Of a DNA stretch of 64,000 nt, positions 42,739 through 50,190 are shown in pieces (the first letter of the stretch is position 1; each line of letters starts with the position of its first letter). The stretch comes from an uncultured Christensenellaceae bacterium. Its GTDB lineage: Bacteria > Bacillota > Clostridia > Christensenellales > Borkfalkiaceae. The notes under the pieces are model-generated. The model was not told where the DNA came from. It searched no databases and saw only the letters and a program-made list of their open reading frames with translations. Where the stretch lies: contig CAJULO010000001.1 in the NCBI GenBank assembly GCA_910586945.1, forward strand, positions 26,671 to 90,670, in the 5' to 3' direction. Position numbers and translations under genes: made by a program.

Positions 42739-42913
42739 GTTTTTTTATAATTTTTTTTCAATAATTTTTATAAATTTTGAAATCATTGCAATTGACAAAA
42801 AAGTCTAACTTTTTGCAATTATTTACAAAATGTAAAATTCGCTTGCGTGGTACTCTTATAGCAAAACTATTTGTAGTAGTGCAAATATACAATAGGGGGT
42901 TAAAGTTTACAAG

Positions 42914-43222
42914 ATGGAGATTATCACGAATATACACAATCAATGTTTAACAATATTTTTAAATGGCGACCTTGATGAGTACAATGCCGGACAAATTCGG
43001 GCAGCAGTCGATAAGTTGATTGCCGAACATATCCATTGTACACAAGTTGTATTCAATTTGACAAATATCAATTTTATGGATTCAACAGGGATTGGTTTTT
43101 TACTGGGACGCTATAAAAAATTACAACGTCAATCAACAACAATGTATATACAATCGCCAAATTATTTTGCAGATAAAGTATTATCAATCAGTGGGGTATA
43201 TGCCCTAATTCCAAAATTGTAG
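42914..43222 (+). CDS. spoIIAA: Anti-sigma-F factor antagonist SpoIIAA
   Basis: A 102-residue STAS-domain protein. The phosphorylated serine motif FMDSTGIGFLLGRYK (Ser about 58) and LNGDLDEYNAGQIRAAVD are the SpoIIAA pattern. In the forespore the unphosphorylated form captures SpoIIAB and frees sigma-F. GGGGG lies about 16 bases before the ATG, longer than usual, so initiation may be weak. No clear sigma-H promoter was found upstream. spoIIAB follows after 10 bases. Confidence 0.9.
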   Translation: MEIITNIHNQCLTIFLNGDLDEYNAGQIRAAVDKLIAEHIHCTQVVFNLTNINFMDSTGIGFLLGRYKKLQRQSTTMYIQSPNYFADKVLSISGVYALIPKL

Positions 43223-43232
43223 GAGAATGAAG

Positions 43233-43721
43233 ATGTCAAATTATATGAAATTAGAAATTTTAGCAAAATCAGTTAACGAACCATTTGCACGTAGCTGTGT
43301 GGCGGCCTTTTGTCTGCCGTTAAATCCCACACTAGAAGAGTTAAATGATGTAAAAACAGCAGTCAGTGAAGCGGTTACAAATGCAATTGTACACGCTTAT
43401 ACGAGTGAAGAGGAGAAAATAACCATTACTTGTAGCATTGAAGGAAATACGCTAACTGTTACCGTGCAAGATACTGGCAAGGGCATAGCGGATGTTGCAC
43501 AGGCACAAGAGCCGTTTTTTACTACACTTGAAGAAGATGAACGCTCTGGTATGGGCTTTACCATTATGCAGACTTTTATGTCCAGCTGCACTGTAGAATC
43601 TACATTAGGGAAGGGTACAACAGTCATTTTGCAAAAGAAAATTAGTAAAAATCAAACGCAACTTGCTAAGAGTAAAATGACAAATATTCAAATAGTGGAT
43701 GATATATCAAATGCTCAATGA
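43233..43721 (+). CDS. spoIIAB: Anti-sigma-F factor / serine kinase SpoIIAB
   Basis: GHKL-fold kinase that holds sigma-F and phosphorylates SpoIIAA. Motifs: N box DVKTAVSEAVTNAIVHAY (about 38-55), G1 VQDTGKGIAD and G2 ERSGMGFTIMQTFM, then GKGTTVIL. The core of about 140 residues is standard; the last 20 residues are extra. ATG 43233 is preferred, with AGGAG 8 bases upstream; ATG 43227 is too close. The end overlaps sigF. Confidence 0.92.
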   Translation: MSNYMKLEILAKSVNEPFARSCVAAFCLPLNPTLEELNDVKTAVSEAVTNAIVHAYTSEEEKITITCSIEGNTLTVTVQDTGKGIADVAQAQEPFFTTLEEDERSGMGFTIMQTFMSSCTVESTLGKGTTVILQKKISKNQTQLAKSKMTNIQIVDDISNAQ

Positions 43722-44433
43722 GGAAAGTACACTACAGTATATTCGTCAAGCAAAAAAAGGAGATAATGATGCTAAGGAAATTTTAATTCGTGAAAATGTC
43801 TCCCTTTTAAAGAGTATCATAAGACGGTATCTAAATAAAGGACTTGATTTTGATGACTTATATCAGCTTGCAAGTATAGGACTGTTAAAAGCTATAAATG
43901 GATTTGACGAAAGTTATAATGTAAAGTTTTCCACTTATGCTGTACCAATGATTGCCGGTGAAATAAAACGCTTTATGCGTGATGATGGTATGGTAAAGGT
44001 CTCCCGTTCCATCAAGATGACGGCAAAAAAGATGAATCAATACATCGAAGAGGTCAAGTTACAGACAGGTTGCACGCCCAGTATTGCACAAATTGCCGAA
44101 GCATTTTGTCTAGATGAAAATGAAGTTGTCTTTACATTAGGGTCTTCAAAGATGCCTATCTCTATTTATGAACAGGTAGATAGACAAGAAGAGCAAGGAC
44201 AATCTATTTTAGATAAAATTCCAGCGATAGATACGCAAGAGAGTATGCTTGAAAGTTTAGATTTAAAAAAAATTATTGACACTCTACCAGAACGCGAGAA
44301 AAAAATCATTATTTTACGCTATTTTAGAGATATGACACAGTCCGAAGTAGCAGAAGAGATAGGCGTATCACAAGTACAAATTTCACGCATAGAACATAAG
44401 ATTGTACAATTTTTAAAAAAAGAGCTAGGATAA
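43711..44433 (+). CDS. sigF: Sporulation sigma factor SigF
   Basis: Forespore-specific sigma-70 family factor. From ATG 43711 it has 240 residues: region 2 (DAKEILIRENVSLLKSIIRRYLNKGLDFDDLYQLASIGLLKAINGFD, FSTYAVPMIAGEIKRFMRDDG), region 3 (VKVSRSIKMTAKKM) and region 4 (LPEREKKIIILRYFRDMTQSEVAEEIGVSQVQISRIE). The three-gene context distinguishes SigF from SigB/SigG. An earlier in-frame ATG at 43699 is also possible; both overlap spoIIAB, so translation is coupled. Confidence 0.92.
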   Translation: MLNEESTLQYIRQAKKGDNDAKEILIRENVSLLKSIIRRYLNKGLDFDDLYQLASIGLLKAINGFDESYNVKFSTYAVPMIAGEIKRFMRDDGMVKVSRSIKMTAKKMNQYIEEVKLQTGCTPSIAQIAEAFCLDENEVVFTLGSSKMPISIYEQVDRQEEQGQSILDKIPAIDTQESMLESLDLKKIIDTLPEREKKIIILRYFRDMTQSEVAEEIGVSQVQISRIEHKIVQFLKKELG

Positions 44434-44455
44434 AGAATATTGCCTAGCTCTTTTA
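44418..44455 (+). terminator. Terminator of the spoIIA operon
   Basis: AAAAAGAGCTAGG ... CCTAGCTCTTTT; the sigF stop codon lies in the loop. The operon therefore ends at sigF. Confidence 0.85.
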
Positions 44456-44525
44456 AATATAAAATAATTTATAACATCTATAAACAATTTATATAATATT
44501 ATTTTTTAAAATTAGCTTTTTTAGG

Positions 44526-44554
44526 TTGACAATATGGATGAAAATCTATATACT
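44526..44554 (+). promoter_or_regulatory. Sigma-A promoter of the first sodium symporter gene
   Basis: Consensus TTGACA (44526-44531), 17 bases, TATACT (44549-44554). A 9-bp hairpin ATACATCAA/TTGATGTAT (44564-44588) lies in the leader just after the start of transcription and may be a regulatory site. Confidence 0.8.
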
Positions 44555-44622
44555 ATTACAAATATACATCAAGTCTAATTTGATGTATAATAAATTTAAA
44601 ATAAGGAAAGGAGGTGAAGACC

Positions 44623-46137
44623 ATGATAAATTCTGGAGAAGAATCTGTGGTAGTCGCTGAAGATACTACTGCTGTAAACAATGCACAAAAGAATAATGCA
44701 CACGCAAAGAAAAAAGGTGGATTTAGCAAAATCGGTTTTGTGCTTGCTGCAGCTGGTGCGGCAGTTGGACTTGGAAATATTTGGCGTTTTCCAATTCAAG
44801 TACAAAAATTTGGCGGTGGTGCATTTGTGTTGATGTATCTATTCTTTGGTGTTTTACTTGGCGTTATACTATTGATGCTTGAAATATCTATAGGTAGAAA
44901 GACTGGTGAAGGTGTTATTGGTGCTTTTAGAGCGCTATGTAAAAAGTTTTGGTGGTTAGGAATTATAGCGGCAATTATACCGCTATTGATATTAAGTTAT
45001 TATAATGTACTTGGTGGTTGGACTTTATTCTATTCCATATACTATCTAACATATGGTATGGGACAGGGATTAGGTGCATTCAATCCTGAAAATCAAGGTG
45101 GTTCAGAACAGATATTTAATGGACTTTTGCAAGGTGGCGGTGGGTATGTAGGCATAATATTCATGTTGTTATTTTTGGGAGCAACTGCATTCATTATTTT
45201 GATGGGTGTACAAAAGGGGATTGAAAAAGCTTCAAAAATTTTGATGCCAGTACTTGTAATATTCATCCTATTTATCATGGTGTATACACTTTGTCAGGGC
45301 AAAGATGCTTGGAAAGGTGTAGGAAACTTTTTTATACCAGACTTTAAAAAGTTTTTTGGTTTAGATAAAGGTTCTTTTAAAATGGATGGGGTGCTTGCTG
45401 CGTTGACACAAGTATTTTATTCTATGTCTATAGCATCAGCTTCTATTATTACATATGGTTCATATATGCAAAAGAAAGAGAGCATTACAAGTGCTGCAAC
45501 ACAAATTGCTGTATTTGATATTGCAATTGGTGTATTTGCCGGTCTCATTGTTATACCAGGTCTATTTATTTTAGGTGGTGGTGTATCAGCAGAAACAAGT
45601 GGTGGTTCCGCACTTTTATTTGTACAATTACCACAATTATTCTATAAAACAGGTGGGCCAATTGGTTCTCTCATCTTTGGCGGAATATTTTATGTGTTGG
45701 TATTCTTTGCCGCTCTAACTTCTGCAATTTCCCTTATGGAAGCGGCAGCAAGAGCTGTGAGTGAACTCTTTAAAATAACAAGAAAAAAAGCAGTTTTATT
45801 GCTATTTGTATTCTTTACAATTATAGGAATACTTATTTCTCTAGGTCGTGCATTTGAATGGAAAGTATTGCCAGTATTAAATAATGGTGTATTTGCTCCT
45901 ATGTCTTTGGATGATACAATTGACTGGATTGCAAATAACTTCTTTATTTGTGGTGTGTCACTTATGACTTGTATTTGTGCAGCTTGGTGCAGTGATTTTG
46001 AGAGCATAGAAGATGAAATTGGTTTGAAAAAGAAGAGTGTTCGAACATTCTATAAAATAATGATTAAATATGTAGCTCCTATTCTTATTTTAGTTGTTAT
46101 GCTCTGGGGTATTATTTCATCATTTGTACAATTTTAA
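44623..46137 (+). CDS. Neurotransmitter:sodium symporter family transporter, copy 1
   Basis: Sodium-coupled amino acid transporter of the SNF/LeuT fold, about 504 residues and 11-12 membrane segments. GFSKIGFVLAAAGAAVGLGNIWRFPIQVQKFGGGAF is the unwound TM1 sodium/substrate motif; LMLEISIGRKTGEG is TM2. Substrate is probably an amino acid. ATG 44623 is used because AAAGGAGG lies 8 bases upstream and overlaps the alternative GTG at 44614. It is followed by a terminator and a closely related second copy. Confidence 0.92.
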   Translation: MINSGEESVVVAEDTTAVNNAQKNNAHAKKKGGFSKIGFVLAAAGAAVGLGNIWRFPIQVQKFGGGAFVLMYLFFGVLLGVILLMLEISIGRKTGEGVIGAFRALCKKFWWLGIIAAIIPLLILSYYNVLGGWTLFYSIYYLTYGMGQGLGAFNPENQGGSEQIFNGLLQGGGGYVGIIFMLLFLGATAFIILMGVQKGIEKASKILMPVLVIFILFIMVYTLCQGKDAWKGVGNFFIPDFKKFFGLDKGSFKMDGVLAALTQVFYSMSIASASIITYGSYMQKKESITSAATQIAVFDIAIGVFAGLIVIPGLFILGGGVSAETSGGSALLFVQLPQLFYKTGGPIGSLIFGGIFYVLVFFAALTSAISLMEAAARAVSELFKITRKKAVLLLFVFFTIIGILISLGRAFEWKVLPVLNNGVFAPMSLDDTIDWIANNFFICGVSLMTCICAAWCSDFESIEDEIGLKKKSVRTFYKIMIKYVAPILILVVMLWGIISSFVQF

Positions 46138-46169
46138 TGCAACGGTATAAAAAGATAGAGACAAGATAA

Positions 46170-46203
46170 GAAGCAGAGAGAATTCTGGCTCTCTGCTTTT
46201 ATG
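46170..46203 (+). terminator. Terminator after symporter copy 1
   Basis: AGCAGAGAG-AATTCTGG-CTCTCTGCT followed by TTT, 35 bases after the stop. Confidence 0.85.
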
Positions 46204-46344
46204 CTTATATATGTGTAGTAATAGACTATATGAAGAAGATTTTATTAAAAATCTTTCAATTTGAGTTGACAATGTTTTAAAAAATTCTTTTATTATAAAA
46301 TAGATATTGTTCAAACAAACATTAAACAAAAAGAGGTAAATGCC

Positions 46345-47865
46345 ATGACGCAGTCTATTGAAGAATCGGTTCCATGTTCCGAAAATAAGAGTTCAAATCC
46401 AAATGGGAGTAGGAGAAAACGAGGTTTTAGTAAAATCGGTTTTGTCCTTGCAACTGCTGGTGCAGCAGTTGGTCTTGGTAATATTTGGCGCTTTCCAATA
46501 CAAGTACAAAAATATGGTGGTGGCGCATTTGTTATCATGTGTTTAATATTTGCTACTTTACTCGGTAGCGTGCTTTTAATGCTTGAAATTGCCATTGGTA
46601 GAAAAACTGGGCAAGGCGTTATTGGAGCATTTAGAACACTTTGTAAAAAATTTTGGTGGTTAGGTATACTCGCGGCACTTGTACCTTTACTTGTGCTTAG
46701 CTATTATAATGTCATTGGTGGTTGGGCGCTCTTTTATGCTGTTTATTATATCACTTATGGTATGGGGCAGGGGTTTGCTTCATTTGATCCAACTACGCCT
46801 AGTGGTGCAAGCAATGTATATAATGGTCTACTTAAGGGAGCGAATGGATATGTAGGCATTATTTTTACTCTAATATTTTTAGCAGCAATAGTAATTGTTG
46901 TCTTAATGGGAATACAAAAAGGGATTGAAAAAGTTTCGAAAGTTGTAATGCCAGTCCTTGCAGTGTTTATTTTATTTGTTGTAATTTATACATTGTGTCA
47001 AGGGAAAGATGCTTGGATAGGGGTAAAAAACTTTTTTGTGCCAAACTTTAAAGAATTTTTTGGTTTAGATAAAGGTTCTTTTAAAATGGATGGGGTACTC
47101 GCCGCTATTACACAAGTATTTTATTCACTGTCTATTGGTTCAGCTTCCATTATTACATATGGTTCATATATGCAAAAAAAGGAGAGCATTCCTACAGCAA
47201 CAACACAAATTATTGTATTTGATACAGCAATCTGTATTTTAGCTGGGCTTATCATTATACCAGGTTTATTTATTTTAGGCGGCGGCCAAGTATTTTTAAA
47301 TGCAGAGGGTCTTATTCCTGCTGGTTCTGAATTACTCTTTGTACAAGTGCCACAACTCTTTTATAAAACAGGAGGACAGGTAGGTTCACTTATATTTGGT
47401 AGTTTATTCTTTATTTTGGTCTTTTTTGCCGCATTTACTCCAGCAATCTCTCAGTTAGAGGCCGTTGTTGATGCAGCAATGGAATTATTTAAATTAACGA
47501 GAAAGAAAGCGGTTATTATTTTTAGTGTTTTCTTTGCAATAATGGCTATTCTCATCTCATTCGGACATGCTTTTAATTGGCGAGTACTACCAACAGTAAG
47601 TACAGATAGTCCCACTGGATGGACACAAATGACATTAGATGACTCGATTGACTTTGTAGCAAGTACATTGATTGTATGTATTGTAGCATTTTTAACCTGT
47701 GTCTGTGCAGCATGGTGCAGTGACTTTAAACAAATTCAAAATGAAATTGGATATAAAAAGAAGTGGTCGCATTCCTTCTATCAAGTAATGATAAAATTTG
47801 TTGCACCAATACTGATACTAATTATTTTAGTTTGGGGTGTTTTATCTACATTCATAGCATTTTAA
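46345..47865 (+). CDS. Neurotransmitter:sodium symporter family transporter, copy 2
   Basis: A 506-residue paralog of the preceding gene. The two align end to end with long identical stretches (FGLDKGSFKMDGVLAA, ITYGSYMQKKESI, TRKKAV). Differences concentrate in the loop after TM3, in TM7-8 (ISQLEAVVDAAMELF against ISLMEAAARAVSELF) and in an insert before TM11. AGAGGT lies 11 bases before the ATG. TTGACA (46266-46271) with a poor -10 suggests a separate promoter. Confidence 0.92.
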   Translation: MTQSIEESVPCSENKSSNPNGSRRKRGFSKIGFVLATAGAAVGLGNIWRFPIQVQKYGGGAFVIMCLIFATLLGSVLLMLEIAIGRKTGQGVIGAFRTLCKKFWWLGILAALVPLLVLSYYNVIGGWALFYAVYYITYGMGQGFASFDPTTPSGASNVYNGLLKGANGYVGIIFTLIFLAAIVIVVLMGIQKGIEKVSKVVMPVLAVFILFVVIYTLCQGKDAWIGVKNFFVPNFKEFFGLDKGSFKMDGVLAAITQVFYSLSIGSASIITYGSYMQKKESIPTATTQIIVFDTAICILAGLIIIPGLFILGGGQVFLNAEGLIPAGSELLFVQVPQLFYKTGGQVGSLIFGSLFFILVFFAAFTPAISQLEAVVDAAMELFKLTRKKAVIIFSVFFAIMAILISFGHAFNWRVLPTVSTDSPTGWTQMTLDDSIDFVASTLIVCIVAFLTCVCAAWCSDFKQIQNEIGYKKKWSHSFYQVMIKFVAPILILIILVWGVLSTFIAF

Positions 47866-47875
47866 TAAAGTGGAA

Positions 47876-47922
47876 ATGCAAAAAAAGAGAGAAAAAGTTT
47901 ACTTTTTCTCTCTTTTTGCAAA
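47876..47922 (+). terminator. Terminator after symporter copy 2
   Basis: AGAGAGAAAAAG-TTTA-CTTTTTCTCTCT with A/T flanks, 10 bases after the stop. Confidence 0.78.
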
Positions 47923-48272
47923 TATAGAGTATAAAAGCTTGTTGGAGCAATACAAATAAATAGGATAAAAGAGATGAAAGATACGAGTATTTTTGTGAAT
48001 TGCCCTTCTTTAGTGTTTATGTTTATCAACTGGCAAAATTTTATTTTTTTATTACATATTTTAAATATTTTAGAGTCTATAGATAAGATATATAGAAGAT
48101 ACATTATTTATGGGGTATTATAGGAATAGTTGATTCTAAATGGAATAACACTATGTATATTGTTAAAAAAAGATAAAGATTGAAAAGGAAGTCTAATTTT
48201 TTTCTATAAAGAGAAAAGGCAATAGAACAATATTACTTTTATATTTTTATGCTAAAGTAAAGTATTGAAATT
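47923..48272. other. Gene-free AT-rich region before spoVAC
   Basis: About 350 bases with no supported reading frame, no repeat and no RNA gene that I can see. A reverse-strand frame at 47862-48104 is hydrophobic, low in complexity and without a ribosome site. Confidence 0.5.
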
Positions 48273-48301
48273 GTATAAAGAGAAATAATTTGCACATATT
48301 T
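48273..48301 (+). promoter_or_regulatory. Possible forespore (sigma-G/F-type) promoter of spoVAC
   Basis: GTATA (48273-48277), 17 bases, CATATTT (48295-48301). This resembles the sigma-G form (GCATR, 17-18 bases, CATAMTA). Such a promoter would fit a spoVA gene. The match is partial. Confidence 0.35.
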
Positions 48302-48306
48302 TAAGT

Positions 48307-48408
48307 ATGCAAAACAAAATAAAAACAGTTGCCGATGTAGAAGGTGTTCGTGAAATTGACGAAAGAGAAAGCTTAATCAAACAAAATAGAGCAAATGACT
48401 ATAAATAG
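48307..48408 (+). CDS. Possible 33-residue peptide upstream of spoVAC
   Basis: ATG to TAG: a very polar peptide (KTVADVEGVREIDERESLIKQNR) ending inside the spoVAC ribosome site. No good ribosome site of its own is visible, and if the promoter at 48273-48301 is right the transcript would start at about the ATG. It may be a coupled leader peptide or chance. Confidence 0.3.
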   Translation: MQNKIKTVADVEGVREIDERESLIKQNRANDYK

Positions 48409-48423
48409 AGGAGGATTGCAATA

Positions 48424-48960
48424 ATGGATAAAGTAGATAACACTGTCCAAACAGAAAGTGATTCTAAGTTATTAAATAAATTGAATACGCAATCTACAAG
48501 AGAGACGGCATCACATATCAATAAGCAATATTTAGAGTATGTTAAGTCTTTAGCACCAAGAACAAAACATTTGCACAATTGTTGGCGCGCTTTTATTGTT
48601 GGTGGACTCATCTGTTGTATAGGACAATTTCTTCGCTATGAACTTGAGACTATTTTTAAACTCAGTGGTGATGAACTTGCTGGTACAGTGTCTGTCATTT
48701 TAATTTTTATAGGATGTTTATTGACTGGTTTAGGGGTGTATGACCGTATAGGGAAGGTTGCAGGCGGTGGTTCCATTGTTCCAATTACTGGATTTGCCAA
48801 TAGTGTATGTTCTCCGGCACTTGAGTTTAAAAGTGAAGGTTTTATTACAGGTATGGCAGCAAAAATGTTTATTGTTGCAGGACCAATTATTGTATATGGT
48901 GTTTTAGCAGGTTCAACAGTTGGATTTATCTACTATATTATAGGACTTTTTAGCAAGTAG
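48424..48960 (+). CDS. spoVAC: Stage V sporulation protein AC
   Basis: A 178-residue membrane protein, part of the SpoVA channel that moves calcium-dipicolinate into and out of the spore. YLEYVKSLAPRTKHLHNCWRAFIVGGLICCIGQ, the GGGSIVPITGFANSVCSPALEFKSEGFITGMAAKMFIVAGPIIVYG core and about four helices match SpoVAC. The polar N-terminus (about 35 residues) is longer than usual. AGAGGAGG lies 9 bases before the ATG. spoVAD and spoVAE, normally next, are not here. Confidence 0.9.
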   Translation: MDKVDNTVQTESDSKLLNKLNTQSTRETASHINKQYLEYVKSLAPRTKHLHNCWRAFIVGGLICCIGQFLRYELETIFKLSGDELAGTVSVILIFIGCLLTGLGVYDRIGKVAGGGSIVPITGFANSVCSPALEFKSEGFITGMAAKMFIVAGPIIVYGVLAGSTVGFIYYIIGLFSK

Positions 48961-49041
48961 TAATGGCTTTTTATCTAATATTGTGCAACTTTTATGCGAT
49001 ATAGTGCTATGTTTAAAAATTATTTATTATAAATTGATTGC

Positions 49042-49097
49042 AAAAAAATAGCTTGTGCTTAAGATTTTTTAAAATCTTAAGCACAAGCTATTTTTTT
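49042..49097. terminator. 27-bp perfect hairpin between spoVAC and mscL
   Basis: Arms 49042-49068 and 49071-49097 pair perfectly around two bases. Core TAGCTTGTGCTTAAGATTTT with seven A and seven T at the ends. It terminates both convergent genes and overlaps the mscL stop codon (49098-49096). Confidence 0.87.
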
Positions 49098-49734
49098 ATT
49101 TATCAGAGAGTTCCTCTTCTTTTTTAGCAGAAAGTTGTTCTGCTTTTTCTTTTTTTAAAAGGTCTCGAATTTCTATTAAAAGCTCAATTTGTGTCTGCAT
49201 AGTTGTCGAGGTTGTGTTAAGCTCTTGTGTAACTTCCTCTGTAACTGTTTCTATCTTTTCTTCTTCTATTTTTTGTGCAAGGGCGATTGCTTGCTTTTCT
49301 TCATATGCAGTCCAAACTTCTTTAAATGGTCTATTTTCTCGTTTTGCTTGTAGTTTTATCGCTTTTTTTTGTAATTTTAATTCTTTTCTAGAGATATTTT
49401 TCAATTTACAGTGGAATTTTTGCAATTTATTTCTTGAATTATTTATAATTTTTACCATCAAAAAAAGTGATAATGCTATAATTAAAAAATTGCTAATTGC
49501 CTGTAAAAATAGTCCATATTTCCAAGTAAGCATCCGACCATTCCAATGAAATTGTAGTTGTAATTCCTCTAAACTAGACGCACCAAGAAAAAAGATAAAC
49601 AATGGCATAATGATATCATTGACAAGGCTAGAAACAATTTTATTAAATGCAGTTGCAATAATTAAGCCAACTGCCATATCAAAAATATTGCCTTTTGCTA
49701 TAAACTTTTTAAAATCTTGAAAAAATTTTTTCAT
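49096..49734 (-). CDS. mscL: Large-conductance mechanosensitive channel with extended cytoplasmic tail
   Basis: MscL opens under membrane tension to release solutes. MKKFFQDFKKFIAKGNIFDMAVGLIIATAFNKIVSSLVNDIIMPLF is the amphipathic N-helix plus TM1 pore; the second helix is at about 79-98 (FLQAISNFLIIALSLFLMVKII). Typical MscL has 120-150 residues, but here 212: about 100 extra residues form a Lys/Glu-rich, probably coiled-coil tail (KKAIKLQAKRENRPF, QIELLIEIRDLLKKEKAE). The usual KKKE-end is recast in this tail. ATG 49734 is preferred over GTG 49743 because AAGGGTG fits it. Confidence 0.9.
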   Translation of the reverse strand: MKKFFQDFKKFIAKGNIFDMAVGLIIATAFNKIVSSLVNDIIMPLFIFFLGASSLEELQLQFHWNGRMLTWKYGLFLQAISNFLIIALSLFLMVKIINNSRNKLQKFHCKLKNISRKELKLQKKAIKLQAKRENRPFKEVWTAYEEKQAIALAQKIEEEKIETVTEEVTQELNTTSTTMQTQIELLIEIRDLLKKEKAEQLSAKKEEELSDK

Positions 49735-49743
49735 CGGCAGCAC

Positions 49744-50133
49744 CCTTATAATTGTTTCTAAAAATATTGTTATATTCTATATAATCCAACATAGTCAAAA
49801 AAGTGCTAATTGGTACCAGTCATTTACAAGAAGTATATCTCTCATTAGAGTTTTAGCATGGATAGTGCTGCAAGTGATATATAAGAAAATATTGCTTTTT
49901 GCATTTTTGCTTCCATAATTGCTTTTTTATTCTTCCTTCTTATGCAATACATTCTTTTTAAAAGTGCGGAAACTAGCAATTATTATCACAAGAGTAAAGT
50001 CAACATTATTCAACCAGCAAAGAGAATGGGCACAAATGGACTGGACTATCGGCAAATATATTCAAAAGTTATATTATCTGTATAATAACATGTATCAGTT
50101 TATATGTCAACTAAAGTGACTATTTATTATAAA
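49744..50133. other. Gene-free region between mscL and comM
   Basis: About 390 bases between divergent genes. A 66-residue plus-strand frame (49919-50119) has no ribosome site, mixed composition and no family; I do not call it. No repeat or RNA gene is seen. Confidence 0.5.
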
Positions 50134-50162
50134 TTGACAAAGCAATGGGAATATGTTATACT
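50134..50162 (+). promoter_or_regulatory. Sigma-A promoter of comM-dprA-topA
   Basis: TTGACA (50134-50139), 17 bases, TATACT (50157-50162), about 29 bases before the comM ATG. Confidence 0.82.
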
Positions 50163-50190
50163 AACGAAAATACAATAAAGGAAGAAGAAG

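Noticed and set aside
42840..42913. Sigma-H promoter upstream of spoIIAA
   Set aside because: Expected by analogy, but no AGGAWWT/GAAT pair at correct spacing could be found, so it is not called.
47862..48104. 80-residue reverse-strand frame after the second symporter
   Set aside because: Low complexity, hydrophobic, no ribosome site, overlaps the terminator.
49919..50119. 66-residue frame between mscL and comM
   Set aside because: No ribosome site, no homology and atypical composition; likely chance.
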